Shown here in pieces: positions 16,170 to 24,022 of a stretch of DNA of 51,581 nt. Each line of letters begins with the position of its first letter. Within the stretch, counting starts at the first letter, position 1. The notes under the pieces were generated by a model, which was not told the origin of the DNA, did no database searches, and was given only the letters and a program-made list of their open reading frames with translations. A program made the position numbers and the translations under genes. This stretch comes from JBJYKD01 sp049310025 (GTDB lineage Bacteria; Bacillota; Thermosediminibacteria; Thermosediminibacterales; Tepidanaerobacteraceae): positions 1 through 51,581 of the forward strand of contig NZ_JBJYKD010000023.1 of assembly GCF_049310025.1 (NCBI RefSeq), written 5' to 3'.

Positions 16170-18095
16170 ATGTTAAAGGCACTATTTACTCCACAAAAAA
16201 TAAACAACTGCGTCATTCCCAACAGGCTGGTAGTTACAGCAATGGTTACAAACTTTTGCAACGAAGATGGTACCCTCACCGATCGCTTCATAAAATATCA
16301 TGAAGAAAAGGCAAAAGGCGGCTGGGGTTTAATCATTACCGAAGACTACGCGGTAAATCCGAATGCAAAAGGCTACCAGTTCATAGCTGGCTTGTACAAT
16401 GATGAACAAATTGAAGGCAACAAACGCTTAACCGATACTATTCACAAATATGAATCAAAAATTTTCTGCCAGATTTATCATCCAGGAAGACAGACCAGCC
16501 ACTTTGTTAATGGCGGTGTTCAGCCGGTTGCTCCTTCTGCAATCCCATGCCCATGGTGTCGTGATCTTCCGCGTGAGCTGACGGTCGACGAAATCCATGA
16601 AATTGTCGGTCAATTTGGTGATACTGCCCTGCGTGCAAAGAAAGCAGGTTTTGATGGTGTTGAAGTCCATGCTGCACATGGCTATCTGCTTGCAGAATTT
16701 CTTTCTCCTTATGCCAACAAACGGACAGATGAATATGGGGGATGTTTTGAAAATAGAATTCGTATTTTAAAAGAAGTAATTGCTGACATACGCAGCAAAG
16801 TAGGTCAGGACTTCCCCGTTATCGTCCGTATTTCCGGTGAAGAACGGGTTGAAGGGGGCAGGACCATGGCAGAAACCCTTGTCCTTGCCAGGGAAATTGA
16901 ATCAATGGGTTTTGACGGTATCCATGTTTCAAGCGGTGTTTACGGTAACTATAATAAAGGCATTGTTTCTACCATGTACCAGGAACACGCATGGACTACT
17001 GACTTTGCAGCAGAAGTGAAAAAGGTTGTCAGTATTCCAGTTATTACTGTTAACCGTATCAACGAACCTAAGATGGCAGACACCATCATAAGTATGGGAA
17101 AAGCAGACTTTGTAGGTATGGGCCGTGGTTCATTAGCTGATCCTTATCTCCCGATGAAAGCGAAAATGGGCGATTTTGAATCAATTCGTTACTGCATCGG
17201 TTGTCTACAAGGATGTGTCATGCAGCTACTTAAGGGCAGAAGTATCACTTGCCTCGTCAATCCGGAAATTGGTCACGAATATGAAACCGATTATACAAAA
17301 GTAGAACAACCGAAAAACGTAATGGTCATTGGCGCAGGCCCTGGCGGGCTAGAAGCTGCAATGATTGCTGCAAAACGCGGTCATAGGGTTACCGTCTATG
17401 AGCAGAGAAACGATATTGGCGGACAGTTCAAATCTGCTGCCTACCCTCCATGCAAAGGTGAACTTTCAACCTTTGTTTCTTGGATCCGCCATGAGTTAAA
17501 GAAACTGAACGTCGAGATAAAATTAAATACAACAGTCACTGAAGAATTAATAAAGGAAGTTAATCCGGATGCAATAGTCCTTGCTACTGGTGGTGTCCCG
17601 GTAAAACCAAATATCAAAGGCATTGACAAAGATCACGTTGTCTTTGCAGAAGATGTCCTTTTAGGTAAAGTACCGACTAAGGATTTAATTGTTGTTTGCG
17701 GCGGTGGTGAAGTCGGTGGAGAAACGGCTGCAGCCCTTGCATTGGAAGAAAAGAAAGTTTCCATTGTTGAAATGCTTCCGGAAATTCTGAAAGAACTTGA
17801 TCCGGTACAGACAATCGAACTGACCAATATCTTGAACAAATACGGTGTAAAACAATATACAAATACAAAAGTAGTTGAAATCACGGATAATGGCGTTGTT
17901 TGTGAAAGTAAAGGTAACCGGTTTACCCTTCCTGCTGACACAATAGTTTTGGCTTTTGGCTATAAACCCAATAAAACATTGGAAGATAAAGCAAGGGCAT
18001 ACTGCAGAGAGGTTTATACTATAGGCGGTGCTGTCAAGACCAGCAATGCATTGGATGCAATTCAGGATGGTTTTCAGGTCGGTTTAAAACTGTAG
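16170..18095 (+). CDS. Old-Yellow-Enzyme-type NADH:flavin oxidoreductase (2,4-dienoyl-CoA / enoate reductase family)
   Basis: A 641-residue multi-cofactor reductase. Residues 1-350 form the FMN TIM barrel (LFTPQKINNCVIPNRLVVTA, HAAHGYLLAEFLSPYANKR with the catalytic-site HAAHGY, GMGRGSLADPYLP). CIGCLQGC...C near 340-365 gives the four 4Fe-4S cysteines. Residues 385-640 carry FAD and NADH Rossmann folds (VIGAGPGGLEAAM and VVCGGGEVGGETAA). The layout is that of 2,4-dienoyl-CoA reductase, enoate reductase and bile-acid BaiCD/BaiH enzymes, which reduce activated C=C bonds. The ATG at 16170 follows AAGGAGG. Monocistronic, ended by the 18189 terminator. Substrate unknown; induction through the MerR protein suggests an electrophilic or xenobiotic substrate. 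Confidence 0.9.
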   Translation: MLKALFTPQKINNCVIPNRLVVTAMVTNFCNEDGTLTDRFIKYHEEKAKGGWGLIITEDYAVNPNAKGYQFIAGLYNDEQIEGNKRLTDTIHKYESKIFCQIYHPGRQTSHFVNGGVQPVAPSAIPCPWCRDLPRELTVDEIHEIVGQFGDTALRAKKAGFDGVEVHAAHGYLLAEFLSPYANKRTDEYGGCFENRIRILKEVIADIRSKVGQDFPVIVRISGEERVEGGRTMAETLVLAREIESMGFDGIHVSSGVYGNYNKGIVSTMYQEHAWTTDFAAEVKKVVSIPVITVNRINEPKMADTIISMGKADFVGMGRGSLADPYLPMKAKMGDFESIRYCIGCLQGCVMQLLKGRSITCLVNPEIGHEYETDYTKVEQPKNVMVIGAGPGGLEAAMIAAKRGHRVTVYEQRNDIGGQFKSAAYPPCKGELSTFVSWIRHELKKLNVEIKLNTTVTEELIKEVNPDAIVLATGGVPVKPNIKGIDKDHVVFAEDVLLGKVPTKDLIVVCGGGEVGGETAAALALEEKKVSIVEMLPEILKELDPVQTIELTNILNKYGVKQYTNTKVVEITDNGVVCESKGNRFTLPADTIVLAFGYKPNKTLEDKARAYCREVYTIGGAVKTSNALDAIQDGFQVGLKL

Positions 18096-18188
18096 TTTGT
18101 TCTACTCTTTTCTTTATTAGAAGGGTTTGTTAAAAAATATCTAAACTACTTCCTTTCAATCAACCGGTCAAAAAAACAAGAAGTTTTC

Positions 18189-18221
18189 AGATTGAATCCC
18201 TAATGGGATTCAATCTTTTTT
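18189..18221 (+). terminator. Intrinsic terminator of the enoate reductase gene
   Basis: A perfect 12-bp stem, AGATTGAATCCC / GGGATTCAATCT, with loop TAAT and a TTTTTTAT tail, 94 bp past the stop. Confidence 0.9.
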
Positions 18222-18380
18222 ATGAAGTGATATATTCAAGATAGCAATTGTAATACTCTAAATATGTCATTCCATTTAGTTTTCTCTTATAATCGCTCAT
18301 TGTTGTAAAAATAGATATATTTTTTAATTGCCTTTTTTAATTCTTCAATGTTTTTAAATGTATAATATATTTCTAATTTT
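18220..18380 (-). pseudogene. IS3-family transposase (OrfB) C-terminal remnant
   Basis: The minus strand reads LEIYYTFKNIEELKKAIKKY, then IYFYNNER in frame, followed after one frameshift by YKRKLNGMTYLEYYNCYL and a stop at 18220. The string YIxFYNNERxxxKLNGM is the standard end of IS3/IS150-type integrase domains. Only the last about 50 residues remain and the frame is broken. It ends inside the terminator of the preceding gene. Confidence 0.7.
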
Positions 18381-18467
18381 AAAGTTCATCATAATTCTTC
18401 TAAGAATCATAGATCTTTTATTATTTATCTCGATTTCACACCCTATTTCATAAGACAACATATTTTT

Positions 18468-18650
18468 ATATTCCATAAAATGGCAATAATAACCTAAGGC
18501 GGGTTTATAAAAATACCAAAATCAATCCACATGAAACTCGCCACTCTCCTTGGCTCAGTGATATACTTCTCGGGTAAATAACACTTGATTTTGTCGCTTT
18601 CTACCTTCTAGTTTTAGCAGCTTAAAAAATTTTTTTAGAGGTTAATGGTG
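18468..18650 (-). pseudogene. Second copy of the IS1634-like transposase end
   Basis: 18468-18601 matches 14458-14590 at most positions in the same orientation (shared TTCCATAAAATGG, AACCTAAGGCGGGTTT, GATTTTGTCGCTTTC). The translation gives SDKIKCYLPEKYITEPRRVA and ends MWIDFGIFINPP. Further upstream (to about 18650) only a broken LLKLEG segment remains. From there to 18791 I see AT-rich sequence without genes. Confidence 0.65.
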
Positions 18651-18791
18651 CGAAAGGTCAGTTTTTAAGATTCCTCCGTGCAAATTTTAGACAGAGTTTT
18701 ACTGAAAAGCATTAAAATAATATCACCTTATCAGGTTATATTTAATATGTTCTATTAAGGATTCTTTAAAATTTTCAAAAGAGGGGTTTGC

Positions 18792-19118
18792 ATGCCCTTG
18801 AAAAGTGCTATATTAAAAATAAAAAACTGGATGAAGAATTTTATTAAACGAAAGAAAACCCGGCAGGATGACACGGTCGTGGTCAACCTTCCGGGCCTTT
18901 CCATAAAGCTCAACAGAAAACTGGATATCGACACGCCTCACGAGGTTACGGTGGTGGTGCCAAGGGCGGAAATCCGAAAGAGATGCCTTGACGACGCCTG
19001 CACCAGATATGAATATGAAATCATATACAGCAGCATAACTGTAGTCCATGCCCCAAGACACCCCCTGGCGGGGCCGCCTCCGTCCCCCCCGCCCGAAATC
19101 CCGCCCCGCAAATCTTAA
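18792..19118 (+). CDS. Hypothetical protein with basic N-terminus and proline-rich tail
   Basis: A 108-residue frame with SD GAGGGG seven bases before ATG. The N-terminus is amphipathic and strongly basic (KIKNWMKNFIKRKKTR), the middle is beta-like and contains two cysteines (KRCLDDACTRYEYE), and the tail is rich in proline (GPPPSPPPEIPP). No known domain is recognised. It converges on the nucleoside kinase gene with a 4-bp overlap at the stop codons. It could be a real small gene or a chance frame opposite an intergenic region. The SD and codon pattern favour a gene. Confidence 0.5.
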   Translation: MPLKSAILKIKNWMKNFIKRKKTRQDDTVVVNLPGLSIKLNRKLDIDTPHEVTVVVPRAEIRKRCLDDACTRYEYEIIYSSITVVHAPRHPLAGPPPSPPPEIPPRKS

Positions 19119-20770
19119 TCCCCGTAAAAGCAGCTGCCCCCTATAAACTCCCGTATTATGGACGTCAGGGGTATATCTTTTTCATCTTCTATCGGCACAA
19201 AGTATGCAAGAAACTTCAACAGGTAGCTGGCGGTGACGTATTCGGGGTCTTCGGGTCTAACCTGCTTCAGCAGCGGTTCGGCGTACTTTTTCAGTACGGC
19301 AAGTTCATACACCAGGGCCGAATTGAACATCACGTCCGCCTCTTCCTGGTACGGGAATATGTTTTTCTCGGCACCCTTCAAAACCGACGGCCACATGGCT
19401 ATGGTCTTCCTGGCGTCGGCCGAACGGCTCCAGCTGTCTCTCACAATGCGGCGAAGCAGTCTTGTGTCGGTGGTGGAAATACGGTTGTGGTTGTCAAGGC
19501 TGAGCTGCGTGAGGGCGCTTACGTATATTTTAAATTTGTTCTCCTTAGGGATAGACAACGTCAGACGCTCATTGAGGCCGTGTATGCCTTCAATGATAAT
19601 GGGCTGGTCCCTGTCCACCCTTATGGGGATGTTCTGATACTCCCTTTTGCCAGTATGAAAATTATATCTGGGCAGCAGCACTTCCTTTCCCTGAATCAGC
19701 CTGGTCAGGTGTTGATTGAAAAGCTTTATGTCTATGGCCTCCAGCGCTTCAAAGTCGGGTTTACCTTCTTCATCCAGAGGAGTTCTATCACGGTCAACAA
19801 AGTAGTCATCCAGGGATACGGATATGGGCCGGAGTCCGTTTACCCTGAGCTGGACCATGAGGCGCTGGGCGAAGGTGGTCTTGCCCGATGAGGATGGGCC
19901 CGCAATGAGAATTATCCTCATTCTTTCCCTGTTCTCATATATGGTGTCGGCTATCTGGGCTATCTTTTTCTCATGCAGGGCCTCGGCTATTCGGATGATT
20001 TCACCGGCCCTGCCGGCGGCGATGTAGTCGTTCAGCGCGCCCACATCGGCGACTCCCAGAATATGGGCCCATCGCTCGGCTTCCCTGAATACCCTGGCAA
20101 GTTTCGGCTGTTCCCGGTATGGCGCCACCAGGGTGGGATTTGACCTGCCGGGGAATTGAAGTATGACGCCGGGGAGGTAAAATTTGAGTTTAAACCATTT
20201 AAGGTAGCCGGTTGATGGCAGCATGTAACCGTAAAAGTAGTCCTTCATACCGTCCAGTTCGTATATATTGACAAAGGGTTCTTTCCTGTACTTCAATACC
20301 CTCACTTTGTCTTCAAGGCCCATTTTTTTGAACATTATGGCGGCCTCTTCGACGGACATCTTCGTCTTCAGGATCGGGATATCCCTTTCCACCAGCTGCC
20401 TCATCCTGCTTTCAATATCTTCCACATCTTCCTCACTGATGGGCTCTCCCCTGTATATCTCACAGTAGAGACCATCTCCAAGGGAGTGTTCAATGTGGAC
20501 CCTGCAGCCCGGTAAGACATCGTGACATGCCTTTATGAACAAAAAAGAAAGACTTCTTACATAAATCTTCATGCCTATTTCCGTGGTAAGGTCCAGAAAC
20601 TCCAGCCGGGCATCTTCTTTCAGGACGTATGTAAGTTCCCTGAGCCGGTTGTTCACTATGGCCCCGACAATGGGTGATGAGTACTCTTTTTGATATTCTT
20701 TTGCCAGTGTTAGAAGCGCCACGGGTTCATTTATTAATTTTTCTCCACGGCCATCGATGGTAACCTTCAT
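19115..20770 (-). CDS. Uridine kinase-like nucleoside kinase with TGS and threonyl-tRNA-synthetase-like domains
   Basis: A 551-residue three-part protein. Residues 1-60 look like a TGS domain. Residues 60-190 resemble the second additional domain of threonyl-tRNA synthetase (HDVLPGCRVHIEHSLGDGLY, and EDIESRMRQLVERDIPI). Residues 285-500 are a uridine/phosphoribulokinase-type kinase with Walker A GPSSSGKTTFAQRL, SVSLDDYFVDRDRTPLD and IIIEGIHGLN. This fusion is common in Clostridia and usually annotated as nucleoside kinase; the exact substrate is not settled. Its ATG is at 20770 behind GGAGGGGGTAACGTT. It is transcribed away from the thiC leader. Confidence 0.85.
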   Translation of the reverse strand: MKVTIDGRGEKLINEPVALLTLAKEYQKEYSSPIVGAIVNNRLRELTYVLKEDARLEFLDLTTEIGMKIYVRSLSFLFIKACHDVLPGCRVHIEHSLGDGLYCEIYRGEPISEEDVEDIESRMRQLVERDIPILKTKMSVEEAAIMFKKMGLEDKVRVLKYRKEPFVNIYELDGMKDYFYGYMLPSTGYLKWFKLKFYLPGVILQFPGRSNPTLVAPYREQPKLARVFREAERWAHILGVADVGALNDYIAAGRAGEIIRIAEALHEKKIAQIADTIYENRERMRIILIAGPSSSGKTTFAQRLMVQLRVNGLRPISVSLDDYFVDRDRTPLDEEGKPDFEALEAIDIKLFNQHLTRLIQGKEVLLPRYNFHTGKREYQNIPIRVDRDQPIIIEGIHGLNERLTLSIPKENKFKIYVSALTQLSLDNHNRISTTDTRLLRRIVRDSWSRSADARKTIAMWPSVLKGAEKNIFPYQEEADVMFNSALVYELAVLKKYAEPLLKQVRPEDPEYVTASYLLKFLAYFVPIEDEKDIPLTSIIREFIGGSCFYGD

Positions 20771-20909
20771 AACGTTACCCCCTCCTGCTAATACAGTGCA
20801 ATTTTATAATCTAATACTTAACATTTCTTTTTTCCATAAATCAATTCAAGGTTCCCTTTGCTATTATACCACATCTTCAGGCAGGAAATTTCACAGTTGT
20901 AGAACCGAA

Positions 20910-20938
20910 TTGACATTACCCTGTTTTTAAAGTATAAT
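20910..20938 (+). promoter_or_regulatory. Sigma-A promoter of the thi operon
   Basis: TTGACA (20910-20915), a 17-bp spacer and TATAAT (20933-20938): both boxes are exact consensus. The predicted start at about 20945 is just before the riboswitch. Confidence 0.9.
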
Positions 20939-20955
20939 GAATCAAACTAAATATT

Positions 20956-21047
20956 TTCTACCAGGGGTGCTGCTTAGAGCGGCTGAGACGGGACAATCCC
21001 GAACCCTTAGAACCTGTTTGGGTAATGCCAGCGAAGGGAAGGTAGAA
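20956..21047 (+). ncRNA. TPP riboswitch (THI element)
   Basis: P1 pairs TTCTACC (20956-20962) with GGTAGAA (21041-21047). The conserved cores CAGGGGTGC, GCTGAGA, ACCCTTAGAACCTG and GGGTAATGCCAGCG are all present. It binds thiamine pyrophosphate. Together with the following terminator it should shut off thiC-thiD when TPP is high. Confidence 0.97.
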
Positions 21048-21063
21048 TATCAGTGTTTATAAA

Positions 21064-21095
21064 CCGCATCCCTTCGGATGCGGATTTTATTTTTC
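21064..21095 (+). terminator. Riboswitch-controlled terminator before thiC
   Basis: The stem CCGCATCC / GGATGCGG (loop CTTC) followed by ATTTTATTTTT lies between the riboswitch and the thiC SD. It is the expression platform, implying transcriptional control. Confidence 0.9.
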
Positions 21096-21108
21096 TGGAG
21101 GGATAAAA

Positions 21109-22407
21109 ATGACCCAACTGGAAGCGGCCAGAAAAGGATTTATAACAGATGAGATGAGGGAGGTGGCAAAAAAAGAAGGAATAAGCCCGGAAGTGGTAAA
21201 AGAGGGAGTTGCCGCAGGCAAGATAGTAATCCCTTTTAATCCCAACCACAGAGGGTTAAAACCGTGCGGCATAGGAAAGGGGCTCAGGACAAAGGTCAAT
21301 GCCAATATCGGGACATCCGACAAGTACCCCGATATGGCGCCGGAGCTTGCCAAGGCAAAAACGGCAATAGACGCCGGAGCCGATGCCATAATGGATCTTT
21401 CCACCGGAGGGGATATTAAATCCATAAGAAAGGTCATGCTTTCTGAAGTCAGTGTGCCTCTGGGAACGGTGCCGGTTTATGAGGTTGGGGTTCTGGCCCA
21501 GAACAAAAACGGCAGTGTCATTGAATTCACGGATGACGAGCTTTTTGAAGTTATAGAACAGCAGGCCGAACAGGGTGTGGATTTTATCACCGTTCACTGC
21601 GGCCTGACACTGGAGGCTGTAGAAAGGCTTCGGCGGGAGGGCAGGATAACCGACATCGTGAGCAGGGGCGGGGCCTTCATCACGGGCTGGATGCTGAAAA
21701 ACGAAAAGCAGAACCCTCTCTACGAACACTTCGACAGGCTGCTGGAAATCGCCAAAAAATACGATGTGACCCTGAGCCTGGGAGACGGCTTGAGGCCGGG
21801 CTGTATCGCCGACGCCACAGACCGCGCCCAGATCCAGGAGCTCATAATACTTGGCGAACTGGTGCAGGAGGCCTGGAAACATGGGGTGCAGGTGATGGTG
21901 GAAGGCCCCGGACACGTGCCGCTGGATCAGGTTCAGGCCAATGTTCAGCTTCAAAAGAGGATATGCCACGAAGCGCCTTTTTATGTGCTGGGGCCTCTTG
22001 TGACCGACGTGGCAGCGGGTTACGACCACATCGCCGCCGCCATCGGCGGGGCCGTGGCGGCGTCCGCCGGAGCCGATTTCCTGTGCTATGTGACTCCTGC
22101 AGAGCACCTGGGACTCCCTACGGAGGAAGACGTAAGAGAGGGAGTTATAGCATCCAGGATTGCGGCCCATGCGGCCGATATAGTAAAGGGTATTCCGGGA
22201 GCGATAGAGTGGGATTTAACAATGGCCGCAGCCCGGAAAAACCTCGACTGGGAGTCTCAGTTAAAGCTGGCGCTGGACCCTGAGAAAGCACGAAGATACA
22301 GGGACGAAAAAAACCCTTCGGATGTCAGGACGTGCACCATGTGCGGCAAATTCTGCGCCATGGACATTGTTGCCAAATACCTGGGAAAAAGCAGGAGCGA
22401 CTGTTAA
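21109..22407 (+). CDS. thiC: Phosphomethylpyrimidine synthase ThiC
   Basis: A 432-residue ThiC, the radical SAM enzyme that rearranges aminoimidazole ribotide to HMP phosphate. Seen: DAIMDLSTGGDI near 100, TVHCGLTLEAVERL near 170, GDGLRPGCIADATD near 230, EGPGHVPLDQV near 270, and the C-terminal cluster motif CTMCGKFC (CX2CX4C). Length matches the short bacterial form. SD is GGAGGGATAAAA. It lies under the TPP riboswitch and 13 bp before thiD. Confidence 0.98.
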   Translation: MTQLEAARKGFITDEMREVAKKEGISPEVVKEGVAAGKIVIPFNPNHRGLKPCGIGKGLRTKVNANIGTSDKYPDMAPELAKAKTAIDAGADAIMDLSTGGDIKSIRKVMLSEVSVPLGTVPVYEVGVLAQNKNGSVIEFTDDELFEVIEQQAEQGVDFITVHCGLTLEAVERLRREGRITDIVSRGGAFITGWMLKNEKQNPLYEHFDRLLEIAKKYDVTLSLGDGLRPGCIADATDRAQIQELIILGELVQEAWKHGVQVMVEGPGHVPLDQVQANVQLQKRICHEAPFYVLGPLVTDVAAGYDHIAAAIGGAVAASAGADFLCYVTPAEHLGLPTEEDVREGVIASRIAAHAADIVKGIPGAIEWDLTMAAARKNLDWESQLKLALDPEKARRYRDEKNPSDVRTCTMCGKFCAMDIVAKYLGKSRSDC

Positions 22408-22420
22408 AGGAGAGCTGTTT

Positions 22421-23236
22421 ATGAAGAAAATCTTGACCATCGCAGGTTCCGACAGCATAGGCGGAGCGGGCATCCAGGCCGACATAAAAACGTTTTGTGC
22501 CCTGGGTGTATACGGCATGAGCGTCATAACGGCCGTCACCGCCCAAAACACAATGGGTGTTTTTGACGTCAGGGAGCTTGACCAAGAAATTATAAGGGGA
22601 CAGATAGACCGGATTTTTGAGGATGTTGAGGTAGACGCCGTTAAGATCGGCATGGTGTCAAGCAGTACCATCATTGAAACTGTGGCGTCTTCATTAAAGA
22701 GTTGGAATGCAAAAAATATTGTGCTGGACCCGGTCATGATTTCAAAAAGCGGTTATTATCTTCTAAAAAAAGAGGCCATCGACGCATTAAAGGAAAACCT
22801 GGTGCCGCTGGCCGATGTGGTAACTCCCAATATACCCGAAGCTGAGGAACTGACGGGTATGAAAATTGCGACTGTGGCGGACATGAAAGAGGCGGCAAAG
22901 CGTATAATTGACATGGGGCCAAAATCGGTGGTGGTAAAAGGCGGGCACATGAACGATGATGCCGCAAATGTATCTGACGTATTTTACGACGGAAAAGCCT
23001 TTAAAATTTTGTCGAGCGGGAGGATTGTCACCGGAAACACTCACGGGACCGGTTGTACATATTCCGCCGCCATTGCATCCTACCTGGGCAGGGGGTTTGA
23101 CATGGAACAGGCAGTAAAACTTGCGAAAAAATACATTACAGAGGCCATAAAAAATTCTTTATCGCTGGGCAAAGGCGCGGGTCCTGTCGGCCACCTGGTG
23201 GAACTGTACAAAAAGGCCGGGATACGATATGAATGA
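22421..23236 (+). CDS. thiD: Hydroxymethylpyrimidine / phosphomethylpyrimidine kinase ThiD
   Basis: A 271-residue ribokinase-fold kinase that phosphorylates HMP and HMP-P. It shows TIAGSDSIGGAGIQADIKTF at the start, a VLDPVMISKSGYYLL substrate segment near 105 and the anion-hole/catalytic region GTGCTYSAAIASY near 210. ATG at 22421 follows AAAGGAGAG; a longer frame upstream overlaps thiC and has no SD. Together with ThiC it completes the pyrimidine branch only; no thiazole genes are in this window. Confidence 0.95.
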   Translation: MKKILTIAGSDSIGGAGIQADIKTFCALGVYGMSVITAVTAQNTMGVFDVRELDQEIIRGQIDRIFEDVEVDAVKIGMVSSSTIIETVASSLKSWNAKNIVLDPVMISKSGYYLLKKEAIDALKENLVPLADVVTPNIPEAEELTGMKIATVADMKEAAKRIIDMGPKSVVVKGGHMNDDAANVSDVFYDGKAFKILSSGRIVTGNTHGTGCTYSAAIASYLGRGFDMEQAVKLAKKYITEAIKNSLSLGKGAGPVGHLVELYKKAGIRYE

Positions 23237-23266
23237 AAGTTCTGAATAAGCTGATTAATAAAACAA

Positions 23267-23300
23267 CCCCGGCTGCAGGATTAAATCCAAACCGGGGCAT
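23267..23300. terminator. Bidirectional terminator between thiD and the DsrE gene
   Basis: CCCCGG (23267-23272) pairs with CCGGGG (23292-23297), with an inner GGATT/AATCC pair. T-rich sequence follows on both strands (CATTTTC on plus, TTGTTTTATT on minus), as fits two converging genes. Confidence 0.75.
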
Positions 23301-23303
23301 TTT

Positions 23304-23777
23304 CTAAATAAATAAATTAACATTTGCTTCATCGGCTTCCCCAAGATAGGTCGCCACTCCGGCGTAGTCTATGCCGTCTATCAACTCTTCCTTTTTTATG
23401 CCCATGACATCCATGGACATGGTGCAGGCAATTATTTTAACTCCCAGGGCCTGGGCGTTTTGCATCAATTGGTTCAATGTGTCGACGTTTTTGCGCTTCA
23501 TAATATATCGCATCATCCTGGCTCCCAGGCCGCCGAAGTTCATCTTTGAGAGGCCCAGCTTCTCAGGCCCGCGGGGCATCATGAATCCGAACATTCTCTC
23601 GAAAAAGTCCTTTTTTACACGGACTTTCCGGGCCTTTCGCAGGATGTTGAGGCCCCAGAAGGTGAAAAACATGGTTACCTCGTCCCCCATGGCCGCGGCG
23701 CCGGTGGCTATGATGAAGGCCGCCATGGCCTTGTCCAGGTCCCCGGAGAAAACTATGATAGTCTTTTTATTGCCCAT
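23304..23777 (-). CDS. DsrE-family sulfur-carrier-like protein
   Basis: A 157-residue DsrE/DrsH-type protein. It begins KKTIIVFSGDLDKAMAAFII, has GDEVTMFFTFWGLNILRKA near 33, and a C-terminal VKIIACTMSMDVMGIKKEEL whose cysteine matches the usual persulfide position. Such proteins usually accept or deliver sulfane sulfur with TusA. It follows TusA by 11 bp and the CoA-disulfide reductase-rhodanese gene upstream. Role in persulfide transfer is inferred. Confidence 0.85.
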   Translation of the reverse strand: MGNKKTIIVFSGDLDKAMAAFIIATGAAAMGDEVTMFFTFWGLNILRKARKVRVKKDFFERMFGFMMPRGPEKLGLSKMNFGGLGARMMRYIMKRKNVDTLNQLMQNAQALGVKIIACTMSMDVMGIKKEELIDGIDYAGVATYLGEADEANVNLFI

Positions 23778-23788
23778 GGCGCACCCTC

Positions 23789-24010
23789 CTAAGCCTTTTT
23801 AACTCTCGCCACAATAACATCTCCATCTTCCAGGCTTATAAGCTCATTTCCGGTCTTCCGGCACCAGGCCTGGACGTCTTTGTAAAATCCCCTGTCCGTA
23901 GCTTCCACCACAATTATATCGCCGCTTTTTGCGTTTCTGGCCGCATTAAAAAGCTGGACAATGGGCCCGGGACACTGAAGGCATTTTGCGTCAATTTTAA
24001 TCTCCGCCAT
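23789..24010 (-). CDS. TusA/SirA-family sulfur carrier
   Basis: A 73-residue TusA fold with the active motif CLQCPGPIVQL (CPxP) at residues 10-20, the site that carries the persulfide. The ATG at 24010 is favoured over a GTG three codons upstream because AGGAGG then has the right spacing. Twelve bases separate it from the end of the upstream oxidoreductase. Known TusA proteins feed tRNA thiolation, cofactor synthesis or sulfur reduction. Here a dedicated sulfane-sulfur relay is likely. Confidence 0.92.
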   Translation of the reverse strand: MAEIKIDAKCLQCPGPIVQLFNAARNAKSGDIIVVEATDRGFYKDVQAWCRKTGNELISLEDGDVIVARVKKA

Positions 24011-24022
24011 TTTCAGCACCTC

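Noticed and set aside
21256..22170. 304-codon frame opposite thiC
   Set aside because: A shadow of thiC; the translated protein resembles nothing and is rich in His/Arg/Gly as expected for antisense.
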